Made by a program: the position numbers and the translations under genes
Assembly: GCF_001305295.1 (NCBI RefSeq)
Contig: NZ_LJSI01000042.1
Span: 1-64,000 of the forward strand
Direction of reading: 5' to 3'
DNA: 64,000 bases
Origin: Neptunomonas antarctica
Lineage (GTDB): Bacteria; Pseudomonadota; Gammaproteobacteria; Pseudomonadales; Balneatricaceae
Shown: one piece after another, positions 27,514 through 36,996 of the stretch
Layout of the letters: each line of letters starts with the position of its first letter
Position numbering within the stretch: position 1 is the first letter of the stretch
The notes under the pieces: model-generated
Databases searched by the model: none
What the model was told of the DNA's origin: nothing
Seen by the model: the letters and a program-made list of their open reading frames with translations, nothing else

Positions 27514-29207
27514 TGCTAAGTACCCGGCATCACGAACCCGATATTCAGGCGGCATTGGCTGTATTAACACAGACGGTTGCTAAGAAGCTTCCAGGCAAAG
27601 TTAAAGCGATTCGACAAAGCTGGAAAATGCTTAAATCTGTACCGGCCGATGAGGCACTATTTGAGGTTTTTCATCGCCAGGTCCACACGCTGGCAGGAAC
27701 CAGTGCAACTTACGGCTTTGAAGCCGTCGCTGATGTTGCCCGCATGATTACATTACGTTTGCCGGAAACTCAGCAGGTGGATTGCTTGCCCGTGGATGAG
27801 ATCGATTTTTTGCTGGAAAAACTGGCGACAGCACTCGGTAGTGAGACTGTAGAAAAAGCGTCTGCTGTGGCACCAATAGAACCCCATAATATGACCTTGT
27901 CTTTGGGTCGTTCCCGGGATAAATTGATTTATCTGGTGGATGATGATATCGATTTTCTTCGTAACATGGTCCTGCAAATTCAGAACTTTGGCGATACCGT
28001 TGTGGCCTTTTCTGATCTGGCCTCATTTGATGAGGCGCTGGAACGCCAGGTGCCGGATATCGTCATAATGGATGTAGTACTGGATGAAAAGCCTAAGGCG
28101 GGGATTGAGCATATCGCGCGCGTTAATGCCAAACGAATGCAACCGCTAAAGACCATTTTTATTAGTGGCAGTCAGGATATTGAAATGCGTCTTGCTGCGG
28201 TGCGTGCCAATGGTCTGGCTTACTTCCCCAAGCCGATAGCGGTGGCGGCTCTGGTTGATGCTATTGCAACATTCACTCATCAGATTACGGAAGAACGTTA
28301 TCGCATTTTGATCGTTGATGATGCACAAGAGCAATCTGCATTTTCAGCCCTGATTTTACAACAGTCGGGTATGGAAACAATAGAAGTCAACGCTCCGTTG
28401 CTACTGTTGGATGTGCTTGCTTCATTCCAGCCTGACCTTATCCTGATGGATATCTATATGCCGGGTTGTAACGGCTTGGAGTTGAGTCAGGTTGTCAGGC
28501 AGATGGATACTTATGTCAATGTGCCTATTGTATTTTTATCCTCTGAGGCAGACCTGAAGAAAAAACTGGGTGCTATGAGTCTGGGGGGCGATGATTTTCT
28601 GAGCAAACCAGTGCTGCCGTGGCACCTGACCTCTGCCATCACCAGTCGGGTTAAGCGTGGGCGAATGATTAGCAAGTTGGCCGACACGGATGGATTGACC
28701 GGCTTACTTAACCATAACAAGAGTAAAAAGAGACTCGAAGCTGAACTTACCCGGGCCAAGCGTGAGAAAATATCACTCTCTATTGTCATGTTAGATCTGG
28801 ACTTTTTCAAGCATGTGAACGACACATATGGCCACCCGGCGGGTGACCGGGTACTCAAGAATCTGGCTAATTTGCTTAAACAGAACTTGCGTCAGTATGA
28901 TGTTATTGGCCGTTACGGCGGTGAAGAATTTTTGGTAGTGCTGCCTAATGCTGATGCCTTAACCGCAAAAATCGTTATGGATAAACTAAGGATCTGCTTC
29001 AGTGAAATGAGTCATTTAAGTGATGAAGGGGTTTTTCGTTGTAGTTTTAGTTGTGGTATTGCCGCATTTCCTGATCTCGACAATGCCAGTGACCTCATTG
29101 AAGAAGCGGACAAAGCGCTATATGAAGCAAAAGATGGAGGCCGTAATCAGGTCGTTATTAGTACTGAGCAAAATTTATTTGGTAATAAGGGAACCGATGA
29201 TTCATAA
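27492..29207 (+). CDS. HPt-REC-REC-GGDEF response regulator / diguanylate cyclase
   Basis: A 571-residue protein. The HPt domain covers about 20-120 with phospho-accepting His65 (VHTLAGTS). Receiver 1 is at about 145-265 (IVIMDVVLD) and receiver 2 at about 275-390 (LILMDIYMPG). The C-terminal GGDEF domain has an intact active site GGEEF (476-480) and an RxxD inhibitory site (467-470, RQYD), so it should make c-di-GMP and be feedback-inhibited. The start overlaps the upstream regulator by 22 nt; a later in-frame ATG is at 27513, so the exact start is uncertain. Having HPt and two receivers in one chain suggests the end of a phosphorelay. Confidence 0.92.
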   Translation: MGKNSTLMLSTRHHEPDIQAALAVLTQTVAKKLPGKVKAIRQSWKMLKSVPADEALFEVFHRQVHTLAGTSATYGFEAVADVARMITLRLPETQQVDCLPVDEIDFLLEKLATALGSETVEKASAVAPIEPHNMTLSLGRSRDKLIYLVDDDIDFLRNMVLQIQNFGDTVVAFSDLASFDEALERQVPDIVIMDVVLDEKPKAGIEHIARVNAKRMQPLKTIFISGSQDIEMRLAAVRANGLAYFPKPIAVAALVDAIATFTHQITEERYRILIVDDAQEQSAFSALILQQSGMETIEVNAPLLLLDVLASFQPDLILMDIYMPGCNGLELSQVVRQMDTYVNVPIVFLSSEADLKKKLGAMSLGGDDFLSKPVLPWHLTSAITSRVKRGRMISKLADTDGLTGLLNHNKSKKRLEAELTRAKREKISLSIVMLDLDFFKHVNDTYGHPAGDRVLKNLANLLKQNLRQYDVIGRYGGEEFLVVLPNADALTAKIVMDKLRICFSEMSHLSDEGVFRCSFSCGIAAFPDLDNASDLIEEADKALYEAKDGGRNQVVISTEQNLFGNKGTDDS

Positions 29208-29285
29208 AGGGTCGGGTCAGCGTGCTTAATAAATAAGCACGAGCGTAACAAGCGCTCTGAGGGGCGTGATTATAGGAGAAGTACC

Positions 29286-32200
29286 ATAGCCAGGAAAATT
29301 GCTGCCCCGTGTGCTACCGAAACGATCGATGACTCGTCAGATGTCCCGACGGACGAGCGTCAGCAGGATACTGTGCTAACGGCAGAAGCCCTGCAACGTG
29401 CGATTTTCAACAGCGCTAATTTTTCCAGCATTGCCACTGATGTTAAGGGCGTAATCCAGATTTTTAATGTCGGTGCCGAGCGTATGCTGGGTTACCTTGC
29501 GGCCGAAGTGATGAACAAGATCACGCCCGCCGATATTTCCGATCCGCAAGAAGTTATCGCGCGTGCCAAGGGGCTCTCTGCTGAGCTGGGCGAGCCGGTA
29601 GAGCCGGGGTTCGACGCGTTGATTTTAAAGGCTTCACGCGGCATTGAAGATATCTACGAATTAACCTACATCCGCAAGGATGGCAGCCGTTTCCCGGCGG
29701 TAGTGTCGGTTACGGCACTACGCGACGAACAGAGTAGTATTATCGGTTATCTGTTTATCAACAGTGTCGGCAAGCAGGCGGAAGACGCGCTGCTCAAGGC
29801 GGGGGCTCTGCAGAGTGCCATTTTCAACAGCGCCAACTTTTCGAGTATTGCTACTGATGCCCATGGCGTGATCCAGATATTCAATGTGGGTGCCGAGCGT
29901 ATGTTGGGCTTCACGGCGGATGAGGTGATAAACAAGATTACGCCTGCCGATATTTCTGATCCGCAGGAAGTTATCGCGCGAGCCAAAGGACTCTCTGCTG
30001 AACTGGACACACCGATAGAACCGGGATTCGACGCGTTGGTGTTCAAGGCTTCACGCGGCATCGAGGATATCTACGAATTAACCTATTTTCGCAAGGATGG
30101 TAGTCGCTTCCCAGCGGTGGTATCGGTTACAGCCTTGCGTGACGAGAAAAATGCCATCATCGGCTATCTGCTGATCGGCACTGACAATACCCTGCGTAAA
30201 GAAGCGGAAGCGGAGCAGATGATTCTTGATCAGCGCCTGCGTGACCAGCAGTTCTATACCCGCTCTCTTATTGAGTCTAACATCGACGCGCTGATAACGA
30301 CCGACGCGAAAGGTATTATCAGTGACGTCAACAAGCAGATGGAAGCGCTCACCGGTTGTACACGCGACGAGTTGATAGGTGCCCCGTTTAAAAATTACTT
30401 CACCGATCCGGCGCATGCCGAGGCAGGCATCAATCAGGTGCTGGCCGAAGGCAAGGTCACCGACTATGAACTCACCGCGCTTAGCTGGAGCGGCAAGAAA
30501 ACCGTGGTGTCTTATAATGCCAGCACCTTCTACGATCGCGACAGAAAATTGCAGGGCGTATTCGCCGCCGCGCGCGATGTTACTGAGCGTAATCGGATGA
30601 TGGTCGAGCTGGAAAACGCCAAAGTAGTCGCGGAAAAAGCGAGTCTCTCAAAGTCGGACTTTCTGTCGAATATGAGCCACGAAATACGTACACCGATGAA
30701 CTCTATCATCGGTATGTCGCATCTGGCGCTGAAAACTGAGCTGACGCCGCACCAGCGCGATTACCTGAAAAAGATTAAGGGGTCGGGCCAATACCTGATG
30801 CGCCTCATCAACGACATCCTCGACTTCTCAAAAATCGAAGCAGGCAAAGTGGTTGTTGAGAAAATCGGTTTCGATCTGGAAAAAGAACTTGAAAATATCG
30901 CGAATCTGATCGCCCCGAAAACCGCTGCTAAAGGGCTGGAACTTGTTTTCGATATTGGCCATGACGTGCCCAATGAGTTAATCGGCGATCCGATGCGCTT
31001 AGTACAGATACTGATCAATTACGCTAACAATGCCGTCAAGTTCACTGAGTCGGGTGAGATTAATATCATCATCCGCGTGCGTGAAGAAAGCGACAAGGAT
31101 GTGTTGCTCTACTGTGCCGTGCGTGACACTGGCATTGGCATTACTCCTGAGCAGCGCGGGCAACTGTTCCAGTCTTTTCAGCAGGCAGATACGTCGATCA
31201 CACGTAAGTATGGAGGTACCGGACTTGGGCTGGTTATTTCAAAAAAACTCGCGGAACTGATGCACGGCGATGTGGGTGTCGATAGTGAGTTCGGCGCGGG
31301 TAGTACGTTCTGGTTTACTGTTCTTCTTGGTAAGGGAGCAAGAACTAAACCTCAACGGGTATTGAGAGCGGAGATGAAAGATCGTAGAGGATTGGTGGTC
31401 GACGATAATGATAACGCCCGCTCGGTGGTTAAGAATCTGCTCGAAAACATGCATCTGATTGTTGACGAAGCATCCTCCGGGCAAGCGGCGATAGATGCTG
31501 TAGTGCGCGCCGAAGCGCAGAGTCAGGCTTTCGACATAGTTTTTCTCGATTGGCTGATGCCCGGCATGGATGGCGTCGAGACGTTACGCCAACTGCGCGC
31601 ACGTTCATCAAACTCTTTACCCTGTATGGTCATGATGACGGCCCATGGTGATGAGGACGTCATCAAAGAAGCCGAAGCGGACGGTCTGGATGACGTCCTC
31701 ATTAAGCCGGTGAATGCTTCCGTACTGTTTGACAGTGTTATGAACGTTCTGGGTGATAGAGGTTCAGTGCGCAGGAAACTGCGTGATAATACCTCGCTGG
31801 CGGAGACCAATCTCTGCGCTATCAAGGGGGCTCACATTCTTCTGGTCGAGGATAACGAGCTCAATCAGGAGGTGGCCTCAGAATTACTGCGCGATGCCGG
31901 CTTTAGCGTTGATCTGGCCGAGAACGGGGAGGTCGCCGTACGTAAGGTTAAGGAAACCCTCTACGATATCGTGCTAATGGACATGCAGATGCCGGTGATG
32001 GACGGCATAACGGCCACGCGGGAAATCCGCAAGCTGCCGCAGTTTGCACAGTTGCCTGTGGTCGCTATGACCGCCAATGCGATGGCAGATGACCGTAAGT
32101 GTTGTTTGGAGGCGGGCATGAACGATCACATCCCTAAGCCTGTCGAACCGGACGATCTTTGGACAGTACTGCTAAAGTGGATCAAGGTGCCGCCTGAGGC

Positions 32201-32897
32201 CGACGACAACGTATCGACCGCAAGCCTGCCTGCACACGGCCATCAACAACAGCGGGCAGGCTCCTCTCATCTGACAACGAATACCAGGGCAATTGAAGCG
32301 GATTTGCTGGCGATAAAAAGCATTGATGTGGCGCGCGCCATCCATCGCTTCGGGGGCAAAGCAGATGCCTACCGCAAGCAATTGCGGCGTTTCCGGGAAC
32401 ATTACCACAGTGCGGTCGACAAATTGCAACGCCTGGTCGCAGATAAAGGCATGGCGGCGGGCGAAGAGTTTTGCCATGAGTTTAAAGGGGTTTGCGGCAC
32501 GCTCGGTGCGCATACATTATTTGCCGCTACTGATACGCTGGATGTGTTACTGAAGCAGGGCAAGAAGCCAACGCCTGCTCAATACAAAAGTCTGCAGTAT
32601 TTGCTACAGCAGGTTATGGCCGAAATTGAGGGGCTCAACACCTCTGCCGCGAATCCTGAAGCAGGAACTTTGCTTGCGCCCGACAGGTTGCTTACCCTGC
32701 TGACAAGGCTGGCCACACTACTGGAAAGTGATCTGGGGGAGGCCGAATCGCTGCTGGTGGTAATGCGAGCAGGGGTTGTCGGTGGTGAATGCGAACAGGC
32801 AATGACTGAGATCGCTGCCCAGGTGGACAAGTTTGCCATTGACGACGCGCTTGCTCAGATCGATAAATTGTGTACGCTTCTGCGTGCTGAAGCATGA
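29286..32897 (+). CDS. Soluble hybrid histidine kinase: 3xPAS-HisKA-HATPase-REC-REC-HPt, probable ATA start
   Basis: A cytosolic hybrid kinase. With a GTG start at 29373 it has 1174 residues; reading from the ATA at 29286 adds 29. I favour ATA because an AGGAG at 29274-29278 lies 7 nt before it and there is no ATG, GTG or TTG in frame between 29208 and 29372. Two highly similar PAS domains (SAIFNSANFSSIATD; about 420 bp apart) are followed by a third PAS, then His436 (MSHEIRTP), an ATPase domain, receivers with Asp726 (FLDWLMPG) and Asp870 (LMDMQMPV), and a C-terminal HPt with His1035 (CHEFKG); numbering is from the GTG. No membrane segment is present. The architecture resembles BarA/EvgS-type relays. 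Confidence 0.88.
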   Translation: MARKIAAPCATETIDDSSDVPTDERQQDTVLTAEALQRAIFNSANFSSIATDVKGVIQIFNVGAERMLGYLAAEVMNKITPADISDPQEVIARAKGLSAELGEPVEPGFDALILKASRGIEDIYELTYIRKDGSRFPAVVSVTALRDEQSSIIGYLFINSVGKQAEDALLKAGALQSAIFNSANFSSIATDAHGVIQIFNVGAERMLGFTADEVINKITPADISDPQEVIARAKGLSAELDTPIEPGFDALVFKASRGIEDIYELTYFRKDGSRFPAVVSVTALRDEKNAIIGYLLIGTDNTLRKEAEAEQMILDQRLRDQQFYTRSLIESNIDALITTDAKGIISDVNKQMEALTGCTRDELIGAPFKNYFTDPAHAEAGINQVLAEGKVTDYELTALSWSGKKTVVSYNASTFYDRDRKLQGVFAAARDVTERNRMMVELENAKVVAEKASLSKSDFLSNMSHEIRTPMNSIIGMSHLALKTELTPHQRDYLKKIKGSGQYLMRLINDILDFSKIEAGKVVVEKIGFDLEKELENIANLIAPKTAAKGLELVFDIGHDVPNELIGDPMRLVQILINYANNAVKFTESGEINIIIRVREESDKDVLLYCAVRDTGIGITPEQRGQLFQSFQQADTSITRKYGGTGLGLVISKKLAELMHGDVGVDSEFGAGSTFWFTVLLGKGARTKPQRVLRAEMKDRRGLVVDDNDNARSVVKNLLENMHLIVDEASSGQAAIDAVVRAEAQSQAFDIVFLDWLMPGMDGVETLRQLRARSSNSLPCMVMMTAHGDEDVIKEAEADGLDDVLIKPVNASVLFDSVMNVLGDRGSVRRKLRDNTSLAETNLCAIKGAHILLVEDNELNQEVASELLRDAGFSVDLAENGEVAVRKVKETLYDIVLMDMQMPVMDGITATREIRKLPQFAQLPVVAMTANAMADDRKCCLEAGMNDHIPKPVEPDDLWTVLLKWIKVPPEADDNVSTASLPAHGHQQQRAGSSHLTTNTRAIEADLLAIKSIDVARAIHRFGGKADAYRKQLRRFREHYHSAVDKLQRLVADKGMAAGEEFCHEFKGVCGTLGAHTLFAATDTLDVLLKQGKKPTPAQYKSLQYLLQQVMAEIEGLNTSAANPEAGTLLAPDRLLTLLTRLATLLESDLGEAESLLVVMRAGVVGGECEQAMTEIAAQVDKFAIDDALAQIDKLCTLLRAEA

Positions 32898-35800
32898 ACA
32901 AGGACGCTATCATGACAGATCTTGGCTTTGATAAACCCGACGGCGATAAACCCAGAATACTTGTCGTGGATGATGCCAGTGATAATCTGCATGCGATGAT
33001 GAGTATGCTGGGTGACAGTTACGCTGTTACCGCCGCGATTAGTGGGATAAAGGCGCTGGAATTAGCAGTGCATAAACCGCAACCTGATCTGATATTACTC
33101 GATATTAAAATTCCTGACATAGATGGCTATGAGGTATTGCGCCGGCTGAAGATTGACTCGCTGACAGCCGACATTCCGGTCATTATCGTTACCTCTTTGT
33201 CAGAATCCGAAGATGAGGCCCGGGGGCTCAGGATGGGTGCCGCTGATTACATCGGCAAACCGGTCAACCCCGATTGGTTGAAATTAAGGGTGCTCACTCA
33301 GTTAGAGTTGCGGCGCTACCGCCGAAAGCCGATGCTGCCGGTGGTGAGCCCCGATGGAATACCGCCAGAAAAATTCTCTGTTTTGGTCGTTGATGATGTG
33401 CCGGAAAATATTCATCAGCTCATTAGTGCATTGAGCGATGAATATCGCATCATGGTTGCTGACAATGGCCCAAAAGCTATTGAGATGGTGCTGGGGTCAA
33501 CTCCTCCTGATTTGGTGTTGCTGGATATTCTGATGCCGGACATGGACGGCTTTGAGGTATGCAGACGCATTAAGGCGACAGAGCTGGGCAATCAAATCCC
33601 CGTTATTTTTCTTAGTATGGTCGAAGAGTCATGGGAAAAACTCCGGGGGTTTTCCATTGGGGCTGCCGATTTTATTACCAAACCGTTCGATATTCATGAA
33701 GTTCGCGCCAGGATCCGAACTCACCTTGAGTTGAGCCTATTGCATCGCTTTTTTGAGCAAACGGTCTCGCAACGCACTGCCGCGTTAAAGCAAAGTGACA
33801 GCCAGCTATCTGAAGCCTTGAAAATTGCCAAAGTGGGTTATTGGGAATATGAGTTTGCCAGCGAAAAATTTTTATTTAACGACCAATATTACTCGTTGCA
33901 TAAAATAACAGCGGAAGAAGCGGGAGGATACCACATGCCTTCAGCTGATTTTGTTCGTCGCTACGTTCATCCTGAGGATGCACCAGTGGTTTGTCAAAAT
34001 ATCAAACGGGCTTTTGAATCTGTCGATCCGAATTACTCTGCGGCAATAGAAACTAGAATATTGAGCGGCAATGGCGAAATTATCTGGGTGGATGTCCGTT
34101 TTAAAGTTGAAAGTAATACGGCAGGACAGGCCATTCGTTTACAGGGTATAAGTCAGAACATCAGCGCACGCAAGCAGACCGAGCAGATAGAGCAGACATT
34201 ACGAGCCAGTGATGAACGCTTTAAAACTATGTTTGTGCAAGCGCCCCTGGGTATTGCCTTCATCGATTCTCTTTCTGGGAATCACTGCGAAGTCAATTCG
34301 CGTTTCGCAGCGATTGCCGGTAGGTCAATAGAAGAGATGCTGAGTCTGAATTGGATGCAGATTACCCACCCGGATGACCTGCAAGCAGACCTTGAACAAA
34401 TGGCACTGTTGAATGCTGGTAAGATAAACGGGTACCAGATGGAGAAACGCTACGTTCGTCCCGACAATAGCAGTGTCTGGATTAATATGACGATCAGCCC
34501 ATTGAATGTTGAAGATAAGGAACCTCCGCGCCATCTCAATATGATTGAGGACATTACAGAGCGCAAGTCAGTAGAGTCAAAGATTAAATATCTCAACCGC
34601 GTATATGCCATGCTGAGCGACATTAATAGCTTGATTGTGCGGGTACAGGACCGTAACGAATTATTCAGAGAGGCATGCCGCATTGCTGTCGAGAAAGGCG
34701 GATTCCACATGGCCATGCTATGTATAGTGGACAGGCAAACCAAAAAAATAGTGCCGGTCGCTACCGCTGGTCAGGATGACGAGCTCCTGAACAGCATCAA
34801 AGACTTTCTGGGCTCGAACAAAGATGTATCAAATACTATGGTCGCCACGGTGATCAGAGAGAAACAGTTTATCGTTTCCAATGATTCGTTAAACGACCCC
34901 AGAATCTTGTTCGGTAAAAAATATGTCGAATGCGGCGTTCGCTCGATGGTTGTTTTACCGCTGATTGTTGCAGACGAAGCAGTGGGCGCGCTGGCTCTCT
35001 ACTCCGGAGAGTTTGAATTCTTCCACGAAGAAGAGCTGAAATTATTGATAGAGCTGGCTGACGATATCTCGTTCGCGATCGATTACATCGATAAGCAGGA
35101 CAAACTTGATTATCTCGCCTACTACGATGCACTTACTGGACTCGCCAACCGGAGTTTTTTTTCCGAACGGATAGTGCAGCACATGGATAGCACTGTTTGT
35201 AGCGGCAACAAACTTGCCTTGTGCTTGATTGATCTGGAACGCTTTAAAAACATCAACGACAGTTTGGGTCGTTCGTCGGGTGACGAGCTGTTAAGACTGG
35301 CGGCAGATTGGTTAACGAACCACACCGGGGATGTCAAACTGCTGGCGCGACTTGATGCAGACCATTTTGCTTTACTGCTGCCGGAAATAAAGCGAGAAGG
35401 TGACGTGATACGTCTCATCGAAGACATGGTGCAAGCTTTTAATGATTATTCGTTCCGCCTTAATGACGCCGATTTCCGGATCGCCACCAAAGTCGGAATC
35501 GCGCTATTCCCGGACGACGGCAACAATGCCGATACCCTGTTCAAAAATGCAGAAGCTGCGCTCAAGAAGGCTAAGGCGGGCGGCGAGCACTATCTGTTTT
35601 ATACCCAGAAGATGAACGAAGCGGTGATCAGCAAGCTGACCCTGGAAAATCACTTGCGCCAAGCGATCGATAACGAAGAGTTTGTGCTCTACTACCAGCC
35701 TAAGATGGATCTCCTGAGCGGTCAGATCCGCTGTGCCGAAGCACTGATTCGCTGGAACGATCCGCGCACCGGTCTGGTGTTTCCGGGACAGTTTATTCCG

Positions 35801-36397
35801 ATTCTGGAAGAAACCGGGTTAATTTATGAAGTCGGGCGCTGGGCGTTGCACAAAGCCATTGCAGATAACCTGCGCTGGCGCAAAGCGGGGCTGCCTGCCA
35901 TTCGTATTGCGGTAAACGTGTCTGCACTGCAACTACACCGTCAAAGCTTTATCTCCGAAATCGAAGAGGCGGTTGCTCTCGATGCACAGGCCGCCCAGGG
36001 GTTGGAACTGGAGATCACCGAGAGCATGATCATGGAAGATATCGAGCGCAATATCGATAGTTTGAAAGCGATCCGTGCCATGGGTATCACCATCGCCATC
36101 GATGACTTCGGCACAGGTTTCTCCTCGCTTAGCTACCTTTCCAAGCTACCGGTGAACACCTTGAAGATTGATCGAGCCTTCGTGGTTGAGATGACCACAG
36201 GATCAGAGGGATTGGCGCTGGTGGCGACTATCATCAATCTGGCGCATGCCTTTAAGCTCAAGGTGGTTGCAGAAGGGGTCGAAACTGAGGAGCAATCGAG
36301 TATGCTTCGGGTCCTTGGCTGCGACGAAATACAGGGGTTCTTATTAAGCAAAGCAGTGCCGTGCGAGGAGTTTGAAACTAAGTTTCTGGTGCCATAA
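32894..36397 (+). CDS. REC-REC-PAS-PAS-GAF-(degenerate GGDEF)-EAL c-di-GMP phosphodiesterase
   Basis: A 1167-residue cytosolic protein whose ATG overlaps the kinase stop by 4 nt. Two receivers (LLDIKIPDIDG and LLDILMPDMDG) come first, then two PAS domains (about 300-430 and 430-560), a GAF domain (about 580-725), a GGDEF-like domain (about 735-900) and an EAL domain (about 910-1160). The GGDEF signature is replaced by DADHF (821-825), so the cyclase is most likely dead and may bind GTP or act in regulation. The EAL domain keeps EAL (949-951), NVSALQL, DDFGTGFSSL and EGVE, so c-di-GMP hydrolysis is expected. It is probably the phosphorylation-controlled output of the cluster. Confidence 0.93.
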   Translation: MNKDAIMTDLGFDKPDGDKPRILVVDDASDNLHAMMSMLGDSYAVTAAISGIKALELAVHKPQPDLILLDIKIPDIDGYEVLRRLKIDSLTADIPVIIVTSLSESEDEARGLRMGAADYIGKPVNPDWLKLRVLTQLELRRYRRKPMLPVVSPDGIPPEKFSVLVVDDVPENIHQLISALSDEYRIMVADNGPKAIEMVLGSTPPDLVLLDILMPDMDGFEVCRRIKATELGNQIPVIFLSMVEESWEKLRGFSIGAADFITKPFDIHEVRARIRTHLELSLLHRFFEQTVSQRTAALKQSDSQLSEALKIAKVGYWEYEFASEKFLFNDQYYSLHKITAEEAGGYHMPSADFVRRYVHPEDAPVVCQNIKRAFESVDPNYSAAIETRILSGNGEIIWVDVRFKVESNTAGQAIRLQGISQNISARKQTEQIEQTLRASDERFKTMFVQAPLGIAFIDSLSGNHCEVNSRFAAIAGRSIEEMLSLNWMQITHPDDLQADLEQMALLNAGKINGYQMEKRYVRPDNSSVWINMTISPLNVEDKEPPRHLNMIEDITERKSVESKIKYLNRVYAMLSDINSLIVRVQDRNELFREACRIAVEKGGFHMAMLCIVDRQTKKIVPVATAGQDDELLNSIKDFLGSNKDVSNTMVATVIREKQFIVSNDSLNDPRILFGKKYVECGVRSMVVLPLIVADEAVGALALYSGEFEFFHEEELKLLIELADDISFAIDYIDKQDKLDYLAYYDALTGLANRSFFSERIVQHMDSTVCSGNKLALCLIDLERFKNINDSLGRSSGDELLRLAADWLTNHTGDVKLLARLDADHFALLLPEIKREGDVIRLIEDMVQAFNDYSFRLNDADFRIATKVGIALFPDDGNNADTLFKNAEAALKKAKAGGEHYLFYTQKMNEAVISKLTLENHLRQAIDNEEFVLYYQPKMDLLSGQIRCAEALIRWNDPRTGLVFPGQFIPILEETGLIYEVGRWALHKAIADNLRWRKAGLPAIRIAVNVSALQLHRQSFISEIEEAVALDAQAAQGLELEITESMIMEDIERNIDSLKAIRAMGITIAIDDFGTGFSSLSYLSKLPVNTLKIDRAFVVEMTTGSEGLALVATIINLAHAFKLKVVAEGVETEEQSSMLRVLGCDEIQGFLLSKAVPCEEFETKFLVP

Positions 36398-36547
36398 TCG
36401 GTTCGGATATCTTAGACACACATAGGTGCATTGATCGGTTTTTCAACGTATTTGGGCATGGGGGTTGGTCCGGTAAACAGTCTGCTGGCTTCACCCTAAC
36501 TTTAGACTCGAACCCAGACAGCACTATTCACCAGGAGTCATGCCTTT
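36398..36547. other. Gap after the signalling cluster
   Basis: The tract has no clear terminator or gene. An AGGAG at about 36532 precedes the FAD-protein pseudogene. Confidence 0.35.
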
Positions 36548-36988
36548 ATGACATCAGCAGAAACAACCTCCATTGTAATTCTGGGCGCAGGGCCCGCAGG
36601 TGGAGCGGTTGCTCTGGGCCTTAAAAAACTGGGCTATACAAACATCATTTTTGTGCAATGATCGGATCAGCCTTTTTGGGACGCTCGTGCCCAGTGGCCA
36701 GATAATCAACCGATGCATCAACAACCTGATATAACAAAACTACAGGTGAAGACACTGCCCGTGGTCAATCAGGGTTTGATCGATGCGGTCGATGTCGTCA
36801 CTTCGCCAGATCAGCCTCTTGGAGTGTGGCATCTTAATGGGATTCCTCTTGCACCTATTGTCCGGGCTTACCAAAACAACCCGGACGATTTAGCTGTAAT
36901 ACAGGAGCAATGCGAAGTTATGTTGCTTAATAAGCAACAACAAGGGCAAGTTGTTCAATGGCTGATAGGGCAAGGTGGCCGGTTTTAG
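36548..36988 (+). pseudogene. FAD-dependent oxidoreductase remnant with in-frame TGA
   Basis: The ATG at 36548 opens MTSAETTSIVILGAGPAGGAVALGLKKLGY, a Rossmann dinucleotide-binding beta-alpha-beta fold (GxGxxGG) as in flavin-dependent halogenase- or reductase-type proteins. The frame stops at TGA (36659-36661) and then stays open in the same frame for 109 more codons to the stop at 36986-36988. The later part (for example DQPLGVWHLNGIPLAPIV) has no domain I recognise. At 147 codons it is far shorter than any such enzyme, so I call it a pseudogene made by internal deletion plus a nonsense change. Sec readthrough is possible in principle, but there is no supporting context. Confidence 0.6.
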
Positions 36989-36996
36989 TTGCTTAG

